Origin: an uncultured Spartobacteria bacterium | GTDB taxonomy: Bacteria > Verrucomicrobiota > Verrucomicrobiia > Chthoniobacterales > Chthoniobacteraceae | Assembly (NCBI GenBank): GCA_903901425.1 | Contig: CAIURC010000016.1 | Span: 1 to 64,000 of the forward strand | Length of the DNA: 64,000 nucleotides | Direction: 5' to 3' | Part shown: piece after piece, positions 54,501 to 62,913 of the stretch | Layout of the letters: each line of letters opens with the position of its first letter | Numbering within the stretch: position 1 is the first letter of the stretch | Translations under genes and position numbers: made by a program | The notes under the pieces: generated by a model | What the model was told of the DNA's origin: nothing | Database searches by the model: none | Seen by the model: the letters and a program-made list of their open reading frames with translations, nothing else

Positions 54501-55540
54501 GCTGGCAGCCTGTGTCGGGTGTGGAACTGGCCACGCGCCTGAGCTTTTTCCTGTGGGACTCCCTTCCCGATGAAGAACTTCGAAAGACGGCGTCACAACT
54601 CCATGACCCTGTGGTGCTGGAGGCCCAGCTGCGTCGGATGCTCAAGGACACGAGGACCCGCGGTCTCGCTGAGGAGTTCGGGGCTCGTTGGCTGGGGATC
54701 CGCGACTTCGTTGCCAATCACGGGAGGAGCCTGAAAGATTTCCCCGAGTTTACACCTGCCCTGCGGGATGCATTGGCGGAGGAGCCTATTCGCTTCTTCC
54801 AGGACCTTCTCCGCAACGACCGGCCCGTTGCCGACGTGATCTCCGCCGATGCTGTTGTTGTCAACGAATTGCTGGCCACGCATTACGGCATCCCGAATGT
54901 GAAAGGTGCGGAGTGGCGCCGCGTTGAGAAGGTAGCGGCATTTCGTCGGGGCGGTCTGCTTGGGTTCGGGGCGATCCTGGCGAAGCAGGCGGCGGCGGCC
55001 CGAACCAGCCCGACGAAAAGGGGAGCGTGGGTGGCGCAGTTGCTGGGGGAACGTTTGCCCAAGCCCCCGGCGGATGTACCGCAGCTGCCCGATTCCGCGC
55101 CCGAGGGGCTGAGCGTCCGTGAAATGACCGAGCGTCACCGTCAGGATCCTGCGTGTGCCGCGTGCCATGTGCGGATTGATCCCTACGGCATGGCCTTGGA
55201 GCGCTTCGACGCCCTCGGTCGCCTCCGGCCCGATGCCCAAATGAAACCCGGCGAAAGCCACTCCATCCTGCGGGATGGCGCCGAGATCGAAGATTTCTCG
55301 GGGCTCCGCAACTACCTTGTCGGCCCGCGCCGTGAGGATCTGATGCGCTCCATCGCCCGCAAACTGGTCGGATACGCCCTGGGTCGGGCGGTACTGCCCT
55401 CCGATCGCGCGCTCGTGGACCAAGTGGCGAAAAACATGGCTGCGGGCGGCCGCTGGTCCGATGCGCTGCTCCTTGTGGTCGGGAGCGAACAATTTCGCTG
55501 TGTCCGGTCTGGAGAGTCCACGGCAAGTGTCTCTCCCTAA
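51568..55540 (+). pseudogene. DUF1592-family cytochrome-like protein, frameshifted in a G8 run
   Basis: The first part (ATG 51568) has a signal peptide, a heme-type site CGECHGE and DMPPKKAKQPS, then VTLRRLSNVAYDNAVRDLTG (DUF1587). At bases 52081-52088 a run of eight G shifts the frame. Removing one G joins GEFPPDSVGG to GEGFANVGDAMPTNPG, as in intact relatives. The rest (52089-55540) is open and contains the DUF1592, DUF1588 and DUF1585 regions, for example RLSFFLWDSLPDEELR, DPACAACHVRIDPYGMALE and KLVGYALGRAVLPSD. Full length would be about 1320 residues, a long form of the family. It pairs with the DUF1552 gene downstream. The shift could be real, a sequencing error or slippage-prone; the function of the pair is unknown. 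Confidence 0.85.
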
Positions 55541-55603
55541 CCTGTTTCATCACTCCAAGCCCTGATTCGAAACCCAAACCAGCCCACCCCGAACCGCTCC
55601 ACT

Positions 55604-56917
55604 ATGAACATCCAACGCAACCAATGGCTCCTCAGCCGCCGGCACGTACTCCGTGGAATCGGAGCCACTCTCGCACTCCCCTTCCTCGACTGCATGCGCC
55701 CCCTTCGTGCCGCCGTCACCGAAGGCACAAGTCAGGCGCCGACGCGCACCCTCGTCACCTTCACCGGAATGGGTTTTCATGGAAAGCACTGGTGGGCCAA
55801 GGGAGAGGGATCCACCATGGAACTGGGTCCGTGTTTGGAACCCCTGAAGCCCTGGCGCGAACGGATGGTCTTCATCCGTGGCCTTTGGAACGAACAGGCT
55901 CAGGGCGGTAATAAAGGCATCCACGCGCTCCAAACCGGAAACATCCTCAGCGGATCGCCCCTGTCAAAACAAGAGGTACAGACCGGCGTCAGTTTCGACC
56001 AAGTCATGGCTCAGAAAATCGGGGGCCGTACCCGGGTGCCCTCCTTGGTTCTCGGATGTGAAGATCCAGTGCCGGGCCTTCAGGATGGAGCCCCCCTTCT
56101 TTACGGATCTCATATCTCGTGGAGTTCCTCGGTATCCCCTACCTGGACCGAGACCCGCCCTGCCCTCGCGTTCGATCAACTCTTCCGCACGGAGCGCGGC
56201 CGGGAAGACCGCCGCGTTGTGGACGCCGTTCTCGAGGACGCTCGCGCGCTGCGCAGCAAGCTGTCCAGCGCCGATCGGCAACGGTTCGAGGAGTACTTGG
56301 GCTCAGTCCACGAGGTCGAGAGTCGTATCAAGCGCGCAAGCCAGGAACGGTCTGCGACCGGTTGGCAGCCCAGCATCGCCAAGCCCGACCTGCCGCGCCC
56401 TGCCGATGGCGTTCCCACCGACCTCCCCGAGTACTGGAAACTGATGAACGACATCCTGCTGCTGGCGTTCCGCACAGACACCACTCGGATTGCGACCCTT
56501 AAGTACTGCAACGATGCTTCCACCATCATCCACAGCCACTTGGGAATCCGGGATCACCACCACTACATTTCCCATTCTGAGCCGGCCGAACTTGTCACCC
56601 TCAACCAGTTCTTCATGTCTCAACTGGCGTACCTGTGCGAGAAGATGTCGCAGGTTCAGGAGGGCGACAGTACCCTGCTCGATAACACCGCGATTATGCA
56701 CTGCTCCAGCATGGTCAACGGAGCCACGCACAACTCCCAGCACCTGCCCGTGGTTCTGTTAGGGGGCGCGGGGGGCAAACTCCAAGGCGGCCGCGTGTTG
56801 GATTACATGGAAAAAGCCAACCGACGCATGACCAGTCTCTACCTGAACCTCATGGACTGGGGAGGCGTTTCGATCGACCGATTCGGCGACTCCACCGAAC
56901 GCCTCGCGGGCGTCTGA
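55604..56917 (+). CDS. DUF1552 Tat-exported protein
   Basis: The 437-residue protein starts with a Tat signal (SRRHVLRGIGATLALPFLD) and has the DUF1552 segments VFIRGLWN, HALQTGNILSG and LPVVLLGGAGGKLQGGR. The family almost always pairs with DUF1592 proteins in Planctomycetota and Verrucomicrobiota, and this gene lies 63 bases after one. Its fold recalls sulfatase/alkaline-phosphatase-like proteins of the PVC group (DUF1501), but no active site is recognised. Confidence 0.9.
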   Translation: MNIQRNQWLLSRRHVLRGIGATLALPFLDCMRPLRAAVTEGTSQAPTRTLVTFTGMGFHGKHWWAKGEGSTMELGPCLEPLKPWRERMVFIRGLWNEQAQGGNKGIHALQTGNILSGSPLSKQEVQTGVSFDQVMAQKIGGRTRVPSLVLGCEDPVPGLQDGAPLLYGSHISWSSSVSPTWTETRPALAFDQLFRTERGREDRRVVDAVLEDARALRSKLSSADRQRFEEYLGSVHEVESRIKRASQERSATGWQPSIAKPDLPRPADGVPTDLPEYWKLMNDILLLAFRTDTTRIATLKYCNDASTIIHSHLGIRDHHHYISHSEPAELVTLNQFFMSQLAYLCEKMSQVQEGDSTLLDNTAIMHCSSMVNGATHNSQHLPVVLLGGAGGKLQGGRVLDYMEKANRRMTSLYLNLMDWGGVSIDRFGDSTERLAGV

Positions 56918-57434
56918 TTGGCAGGAAGAATCCTTAACAAACGCAGGGCGGGCAAATATCCGGGCGGCCCCTCGGCCGGGGGATACTCCGCCTGAAACCA
57001 TGGGTGGAACGGCGATTGCTTTGCCTTCCAGAATCAACCTCGCCAGATGGGTCTAGCTGTTTTGCCAGCCGGCTACGGCGGCTGTTGCGGTTAGCAGATC
57101 GAGGCTGAGTGGGGGAGGATTTAAACTCCGGAAGTCACAGGAGGAACTCCGAGTTCCTTCGCCGGACGGAGTCTGCAACGGCTATTGGCTGCCGGATCCC
57201 TAGGGGAGGACAGATTTTTAAGTTTTTCTGCTACCGCAAACCGGATTTTTGGTATACTGTTTGTTCGTTGCACGATTCCCCCGCGGTCGCACTTCGCATC
57301 TGTAAGCCCCTGCCAGTCCCAGAACCGTACTCCTCTATCCCGTTGCTCCATGCAGATCCTCCCTCCGGTGCTACCCACCGGACCAGTTTCTCGGCTGCGG
57401 CTTGAAAAACTCACTTTCTCGCAGAAACACCACT
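56918..57434. other. 517-base intergenic region with a regulatory leader
   Basis: No credible gene was seen. It holds GntR site 4 (57246-57263) and a short perfect inverted repeat (GGAACTC-C-GAGTTCC, 57143-57157). The distance from site 4 to the dehydrogenase ATG is about 170 bases, leaving room for a long 5' leader. Confidence 0.6.
57246..57263 (+). promoter_or_regulatory. Putative GntR operator 4 overlapping an extended -10 box
   Basis: TTTTTGGTATACTGTTTG shares the core of the other sites. TG-G-TATACT (57250-57258) also fits an extended -10 element, so repressor binding here could block the promoter of the catabolic operon. Confidence 0.6.
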
Positions 57435-58409
57435 ATGAAAACCGTTGCCATCACCGACTACACATTCCCTGACCTCAGTTTTGAAGAGGCCGTTCTCCGG
57501 CCCGAAGGCGTCCAGATCATCTCACTCAGGGAGAAACGGCCCCCCGGAGAGATTGCTGAACTCGTCCGTGAAGCAGACGCGGTCATCACGCAGTTTGCCC
57601 AGGTGAATGCTGAGGTGGTCCGCGCCATGCAAAAATCCAAGGCGATCGTGCGGTACGGGATTGGGTATGACAATGTGGACTGCGCCGCGGCGAAGGACCG
57701 GGGAATTCCGGTGTGCAACATCCCTGATTACTGCATTGACGAGGTTGCGGATCACACCCTGGCATTCATTCTTGCGATGACCCGCCAGGTGGTGCCCAAC
57801 GCGCTGGATCTCCGGGCAGGAAAATGGGGTCTGGCCACACCGGTGAGTGCAATGGCCGCCCTCAAGTATCTCACGGTGGGTATCGTAGGTTTTGGCCGCA
57901 TCGGCCGCGAAGTGGTCCAACGCCTGCTTCCCTTCAAGGCGCGGGTCCTTGTGTACGATCCCGTGGTTTCGGCGGAGGAAATCACCCGCACCGGCGCAGT
58001 TGCGGCCCGTTCGTTTGAGGAGCTTCTTGGACAGAGCGACATCGTTTCCCCTCACTGCCCCTCGAACACAAAAACGAAACAACTTTTCAACTCCGCAGCA
58101 TTTTCCAAAATCAAGCCAGGCGCAGTTTTCATCAACGTTGGACGCGGCGACCTAGCCGACAGCGCCGCAGTTACAGCGGCCCTTGAATCCGGCCAGTTGG
58201 GCGGAGCTGCGCTGGACGTTTTTGATCCCGAACCGATTCCCGTGGATCACCCAATCCGCACAATGCCGAATGTGATTCTGGCGGCGCACATCGCCTCAGT
58301 CAGTCCGTCTGCGGTGAGGACGCTGCGTGAAACTGCCGCGCGGACGGCGCTGCAGGCGGTGCGGGGCGTGCCGTTGCAGAACATCGTCAACGGGGTTTCG
58401 GCGGCCTGA
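57435..58409 (+). CDS. D-isomer 2-hydroxyacid dehydrogenase (SerA/CtBP-like)
   Basis: The 324-residue NAD-dependent enzyme has a Rossmann motif (VGIVGFGRIGREVVQRL), the catalytic Arg (NVGRGDL), Glu (DVFDPEP) and His (AAHIASVS). It would interconvert a 2-keto acid and its D-hydroxy acid. It is the first gene of an operon for a sugar acid or hydroxy acid, behind a GntR-type operator. ATG 57435 gives the normal family start. The natural substrate is unknown. Confidence 0.9.
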   Translation: MKTVAITDYTFPDLSFEEAVLRPEGVQIISLREKRPPGEIAELVREADAVITQFAQVNAEVVRAMQKSKAIVRYGIGYDNVDCAAAKDRGIPVCNIPDYCIDEVADHTLAFILAMTRQVVPNALDLRAGKWGLATPVSAMAALKYLTVGIVGFGRIGREVVQRLLPFKARVLVYDPVVSAEEITRTGAVAARSFEELLGQSDIVSPHCPSNTKTKQLFNSAAFSKIKPGAVFINVGRGDLADSAAVTAALESGQLGGAALDVFDPEPIPVDHPIRTMPNVILAAHIASVSPSAVRTLRETAARTALQAVRGVPLQNIVNGVSAA

Positions 58410-58448
58410 GCCTTGCGAGCCTTCTTGCTAGGGCCCCCTTCGCACACC

Positions 58449-59537
58449 ATGGAAAGCCAAACCATTCACGGACCCGGCTCCGAGCGAGCCATCTTGCGAT
58501 CCCGGCGGTCCTTTCTTGTTTCACTGTCTTCCCTCGCGGCAGCCCCGTTGTTTGCCCGGGAGTACGGGCCTGGTGCGCCGCCACAGAGGTACCCGGAGCC
58601 GGATGTGATTGCGCTGGAGCCGGAATTTGAAAAGCACAAGGTGGGTACCTCGCCGATTGAGCGTCTGCACACTGGGATGTACTGGGCAGAGGGGCCTGCA
58701 TGGAGCGGATGGGGGCAGTACCTTGTTTGGAGCGACATTCCCAACAATCTGCAACACCGCTGGCTTCAGGACAACGGATCGGTCACAACCCTCCACAAGC
58801 CAGCCGGATTCAGCAATGGCAACACCTTTGACCGCGAAGGCCGGCAGGTTTCCTTTGAGCATGGCAACCGCCGCGTGGTCCGCTACGAACCCGACGGCAC
58901 GCTCACGGTGCTCGCTGAAAAATTCGAGGGTAAACCCTTCAACGCACCCAACGATGGCGCGGTGCATCCCGATGGCAGCGTGTGGTTCACGGATCCCGGC
59001 TATGGCAGCCTCGGGAACTACGAAGGGAACCGGGGCGAACTCCAGTTGAAAGAAGCGGTCTATCGCATCGATCCCTCGGGAACGGTCGAAAAGGTCACTG
59101 ACGATATTTTCAAGCCGAACGGCCTCTGTTTCTCGGCGGACTACAAAAAGCTGTATGTGGCCGATACCGGCGCCACCCATTTCCGGGAAGCGCCCAAAAA
59201 CATCCGGGTCTGGGACATTGCCGGTGGGAAACTCAAGAACGGCCGGGAGTTTGCCTCGATGAAAATGAACCTCAACGGCAAAGAGGTGGCCGGGCTCGCG
59301 GACGGTATTCGGTGCGACAAAGATGGCAACATCTGGGCCGGCGCGGGCTGGGTGGGTGAGGGGTACGACGGGGTGCACATCTTTTCTCCGGTGGGCAACC
59401 GCATTGGTCAGATTGTGCTTCCTGAGGTGTGCAGCAATGTTTGCTTTGGGGGGCCCCGCAGGAACCGTCTTTTCATGACAGCCAGCCGCAGCCTCTACGC
59501 CGTGCATGTGGAGGCGCAGGGTGCCCACTGGTGCTGA
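58449..59537 (+). CDS. Tat-exported SMP-30/gluconolactonase-family protein
   Basis: The 362-residue six-bladed propeller has a Tat signal (RSRRSFLVSLSSLAAAPLFA) and the SMP-30 landmarks EGPAW, FNAPNDGAVHPDGSVWFTDP and KPNGLCFSADYKKLYVADT. The metal-binding Glu, Asn and Asp of lactonases appear in EGPAW, APNDG and ADG. It should open a sugar lactone in the periplasm, giving an aldonate for the MFS transporter of the same operon. ATG 58449 was chosen; the frame begins 12 codons earlier. Confidence 0.88.
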   Translation: MESQTIHGPGSERAILRSRRSFLVSLSSLAAAPLFAREYGPGAPPQRYPEPDVIALEPEFEKHKVGTSPIERLHTGMYWAEGPAWSGWGQYLVWSDIPNNLQHRWLQDNGSVTTLHKPAGFSNGNTFDREGRQVSFEHGNRRVVRYEPDGTLTVLAEKFEGKPFNAPNDGAVHPDGSVWFTDPGYGSLGNYEGNRGELQLKEAVYRIDPSGTVEKVTDDIFKPNGLCFSADYKKLYVADTGATHFREAPKNIRVWDIAGGKLKNGREFASMKMNLNGKEVAGLADGIRCDKDGNIWAGAGWVGEGYDGVHIFSPVGNRIGQIVLPEVCSNVCFGGPRRNRLFMTASRSLYAVHVEAQGAHWC

Positions 59538-59570
59538 GGACCCGAAGGAACCCAAGATTCAGTTCGCACC

Positions 59571-61112
59571 ATGATTACCGTTGATAATAAACCCACTATT
59601 CTCGAGTCCGTTGATGTGGCGTTGGTGGGCACCGGGATTATGTCCTCGACGCTGGCCGCCATGCTCAAGCGGCTCGATCCCTGGCTTCGAATTCAGATGT
59701 TTGAGGTCACACCGGAACTGGCCCGGGAAGCTTCCGATGGTTGGAACAATGCCGGCACGGGACATGCCGGCATCTGCGAGCTGAGTTACACGCCCGCCAG
59801 AGATTCCGAGGGCAGGGTCCCGCTGGGCCGGGCACTTGTGATCTTTGAGCAGTTCGAACACTCCAGACAGTTCTGGGGTTCCCTCGCCGCAGACGGATCC
59901 CTTGGAAATCCCTCCGATTTCATTCACGCGGTGCCCCACGTGTGTTTTGTGGAAGGCACAGAAAACACCGATTTCCTCAGGGACAGGCACAGCGCCATGG
60001 CAGCGCACCATTTCTTCCGCGGGATGACCTTCACCGACGACCCCTCGGAGATCCACCGCTGGGCGCCGCTGGTGATGGAGGGCCGCACCCCGGGACCGGT
60101 GGCCGCCACCACGGGCTATGGTACCGATGTGAATTACGGGTTGTTGGCTCGGCGTTTCTGCGGATGGGTTGCACGTCAGGAAAACTGTTCCGTGGCGACC
60201 GGTTGTAAGGTGACGGAACTCCGGCGCGGATCCGGGGAATGGCACTTGGGTGTACGCTGCATTGCGTCGGGGGAGGTGCGTAGACAGAAGGCTAAATTCG
60301 TGTTTGTGGGCGCCGGCGGCGGCAGCCTCGCGCTGCTCCAGTCCACCGGCCTCCCCGAGGTTTCAGGCCTTGGTGGATTCCCCATTGGAGGCCAATGGCT
60401 CGTATGCGATGAGCCCTCGATTTGCCAAAAACACGCGGCGAAGGTCTACGGCGCCACGCCGCCCTCCTCTCCCAGCCTGGGGGCCCCGCATCTAGACGTG
60501 CGCCGGCTCAGTGGGCGAAGCCAGCTCCTTTTTGGTCCGTTTGCAAGCTGGACAACACGCTTTCTTAGACATTCCGGGCGCCTCACAGATCTTCCTTTTT
60601 CGGTGCGCCCTGGAAACATCGGGGCCCTGCTCCGCACCGCCATCCGCAGCCGTTCGCTCGTCCAGTACCTCATCCAACAAGCCATCCAGAGCATGGACGA
60701 CCGCATTCAGGTGATGCGGGGTTTTTATCCAAACGCCCGCGCCGAACACTGGAGGCTGGTGGAAGCCGGCATCCGCGTGCAGGCCATCAAACGATCAGAC
60801 CGGGGTGCCGTGTATTTTGGCACGGAGGTGTTTTCGGCTGCCAACCGATCCGTCGCGGCACTTTTGGGCGCTTCACCCGGAGCCTCGGTTTCCGTAAACA
60901 TCGCACTTGAGGTCGTCCGGACCTGCCTGCCTCATCTTCTTGAAACCGCCCAGGGACAGGACCGGATGCGGCGGATGATCCCGACCTTCGATCAGGATCT
61001 CAAACAGCCGCACAACTCCGCGCTGTTCGAGAAAACCACGCGCGAGGCCGCCGAACAACTTCAGCTTTCCTCCAGCCCGGCATTTTCCGAGCCGCAACCC
61101 GTCTATTCCTAG
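59571..61112 (+). CDS. Malate:quinone oxidoreductase family protein
   Basis: The 513-residue FAD enzyme of the Mqo family has the dinucleotide motif VALVGTGIMSSTLAAMLKRL, the hallmark NNAGTGHAGICELSYTP, and later TTGYGTDVNYG and GASPGASVS. Mqo oxidises L-malate with quinone at the membrane; some relatives use lactate or other 2-hydroxy acids. Its place in a sugar-acid operon, not with TCA genes, suggests a different 2-hydroxy acid. I leave the gene symbol open for that reason. Confidence 0.9.
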   Translation: MITVDNKPTILESVDVALVGTGIMSSTLAAMLKRLDPWLRIQMFEVTPELAREASDGWNNAGTGHAGICELSYTPARDSEGRVPLGRALVIFEQFEHSRQFWGSLAADGSLGNPSDFIHAVPHVCFVEGTENTDFLRDRHSAMAAHHFFRGMTFTDDPSEIHRWAPLVMEGRTPGPVAATTGYGTDVNYGLLARRFCGWVARQENCSVATGCKVTELRRGSGEWHLGVRCIASGEVRRQKAKFVFVGAGGGSLALLQSTGLPEVSGLGGFPIGGQWLVCDEPSICQKHAAKVYGATPPSSPSLGAPHLDVRRLSGRSQLLFGPFASWTTRFLRHSGRLTDLPFSVRPGNIGALLRTAIRSRSLVQYLIQQAIQSMDDRIQVMRGFYPNARAEHWRLVEAGIRVQAIKRSDRGAVYFGTEVFSAANRSVAALLGASPGASVSVNIALEVVRTCLPHLLETAQGQDRMRRMIPTFDQDLKQPHNSALFEKTTREAAEQLQLSSSPAFSEPQPVYS

Positions 61113-61123
61113 AACCCCAAAGC

Positions 61124-62077
61124 ATGAGCCCGACGAACACTGTACCCCAACGAAAACCCCTTTTCCGAGGAGTCTGCGCCTCCTCTGTCACCCCGATTCA
61201 CGCCGACGGCACACTGGCCCTCGACCGTATCAAGCCGCATATCGACTGGCTGATTTCGGAGGGTGTCAGCGCCATTTCCCCGCTCGGAAGTTCCGGCGAA
61301 TTTGCCGGGATGGAATCCGACGACCGCAAGCGCGTCTTGGACGCCTCCATCATAGCGTGCGCTGGTAGGGTCCCGATTGTGGCCGGTACCGCCCATGTCT
61401 CGACCCGTCTGACCATTGAACTCTCCCAACACGCCGAGCGGGCGGGTGCGGACGCACTTCTGATCGTGCCGCCCTATTACATGGCACCTACCCCGGCCCA
61501 GACCATGGATCATTACCGGCGCATTGCCGAGGCCGTTTCCATCCCGGTGGTGCTCTATCACAACATCCCGCTGACCGGGGTCAATTTCCGCACCGCGCAT
61601 CTGGCACAACTTTTCCGCGAGGGCGCCGTGCAGGCGGTGAAAATGTCCAATCCGGAGCCCGACCGGATCGCCTCCCTGCTGCAGGAAACTGAGGGGAAGA
61701 TGTCGGTCTACGCAGGGATCGACTCGGTGGCATTTGAGGGGCTTTGCCACGGCGCGCATGGCTGGATTTCCGGGATTCCAAGTTTGGTTCCGGCTCCTGC
61801 GGTGCGACTTTACAACGCGATCTCGGTCAAGGGCGACCTGGCCGCTGCACGGATGATCTGGGCAAAACTGGCGCCTTTGATGCGGCTGCAGTTTAGCGCC
61901 TACCATTCCGGGGGCGACGGCGCGCACTGGTTTAGCGTGATGAAGGCCGGGCTGAACATGATCGGGCCCGAGGTGGGCGACCCTGCCCCCCCGGTGCTGC
62001 CGCTGCCCAAGGAGTTCCATGAGACTCTAGCCTCGCTCCTTCGCGACCTTGGCTACGAAGTACGCGCTCACAATTAA
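61124..62077 (+). CDS. DHDPS/NAL-family aldolase or dehydratase
   Basis: The 317-residue class I TIM-barrel lyase has the pyruvate-binding GSSGEFAGM, proton-relay Tyr in VVLYHNIP, and the Schiff-base Lys in QAVKMSNPEP. The family includes dihydrodipicolinate synthase, N-acetylneuraminate lyase, KDG aldolase and 2-keto-3-deoxy acid dehydratases. Given its operon, a catabolic 2-keto-3-deoxy acid role is more likely than lysine synthesis. It lies 11 bases after the Mqo-family gene. Confidence 0.88.
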   Translation: MSPTNTVPQRKPLFRGVCASSVTPIHADGTLALDRIKPHIDWLISEGVSAISPLGSSGEFAGMESDDRKRVLDASIIACAGRVPIVAGTAHVSTRLTIELSQHAERAGADALLIVPPYYMAPTPAQTMDHYRRIAEAVSIPVVLYHNIPLTGVNFRTAHLAQLFREGAVQAVKMSNPEPDRIASLLQETEGKMSVYAGIDSVAFEGLCHGAHGWISGIPSLVPAPAVRLYNAISVKGDLAAARMIWAKLAPLMRLQFSAYHSGGDGAHWFSVMKAGLNMIGPEVGDPAPPVLPLPKEFHETLASLLRDLGYEVRAHN

Positions 62078-62092
62078 AACCATTCATCCTTC

Positions 62093-62896
62093 ATGAAAAT
62101 CATCCGCCACCAGGCAGCCGACGGCACCATCCAACACGCAGCACTTCAACCAGACGGAACTGCCCTTGCCATCGAAGGCGATCTCTTCGGAAACTTTCAC
62201 GTCACCGGAAAGACCGTCACGCCCGGCAAACTGCTCGCACCGCTCCAGCCCACCGCAATTTTTTGCATCGGGCTGAACTACCGAAAACATGCCGAGGAAA
62301 GCAACGCCCCCATCCCGGAGTATCCTGTGGTTTTCATGAAATCCATCGGCACCCTGCAAAACCCCGGGGACGCCGTGGAGCTGCCGCGCCACCTGCAAAG
62401 TGACGAGGTCGACTACGAGTGCGAGCTGGCGGTGGTGATTGGAAAAGCATGCAAAAATGTCTCCCGTGCCAACGCGCTTGAGTATGTCCTCGGTTATACA
62501 TGCGCAAACGACGTCAGCGCCCGGGACTGGCAGATCAAACGGGGCGGCGGCCAGTGGTGCCGTGGCAAGACCTTTGACACCTTCGCACCACTTGGACCCT
62601 GCCTGGTTCTGAAGGATGAAATTTCCGACCCCAACACCCTCCGGATCCAAACCGTGCTCAACGGAAGGACCATGCAGGACTCCAACACCGGCGACATGAT
62701 TTTCGACGTGCCCACGCTCATCGAGTTTTTGAGCGGAAGCACCACGCTGCTTCCGGGCACCGTGATCCTCACGGGGACTCCGCAAGGGGTCGGCGCGGCC
62801 ATGAAACCGCCCGTTTTTCTGCAGCCCGGCGACACCGTGACCATTGAGATCGAAAAAATCGGGGCCCTCACCAATCCCGTGGTGGCAGAGGCTTAA
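62093..62896 (+). CDS. Fumarylacetoacetate hydrolase-family protein
   Basis: The 267-residue protein has the FAH fold: [14 protein letters not shown], the metal ligands in [11 protein letters not shown] (E-x-E), the Asp in [10 protein letters not shown], and [17 protein letters not shown]. The family cleaves C-C bonds in diketo acids or dehydrates 2-keto-3-deoxy acids (as in 2-keto-3-deoxy-D-arabinonate dehydratase and 2,4-diketo-3-deoxyrhamnonate hydrolase). Its neighbours favour a sugar-acid step. Confidence 0.9.
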   Translation: MKIIRHQAADGTIQHAALQPDGTALAIEGDLFGNFHVTGKTVTPGKLLAPLQPTAIFCIGLNYRKHAEESNAPIPEYPVVFMKSIGTLQNPGDAVELPRHLQSDEVDYECELAVVIGKACKNVSRANALEYVLGYTCANDVSARDWQIKRGGGQWCRGKTFDTFAPLGPCLVLKDEISDPNTLRIQTVLNGRTMQDSNTGDMIFDVPTLIEFLSGSTTLLPGTVILTGTPQGVGAAMKPPVFLQPGDTVTIEIEKIGALTNPVVAEA

Positions 62897-62913
62897 TCCC
62901 TGAACCCGGCGCC

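Noticed and set aside
57143-57157. Inverted repeat GGAACTC-C-GAGTTCC as a terminator or operator
   Set aside because: The one-base loop cannot form a terminator hairpin, there is no T run, and no second copy was seen.
57109-57405. A 98-residue plus-strand frame before the dehydrogenase
   Set aside because: It spans the putative operator and promoter and resembles no protein.
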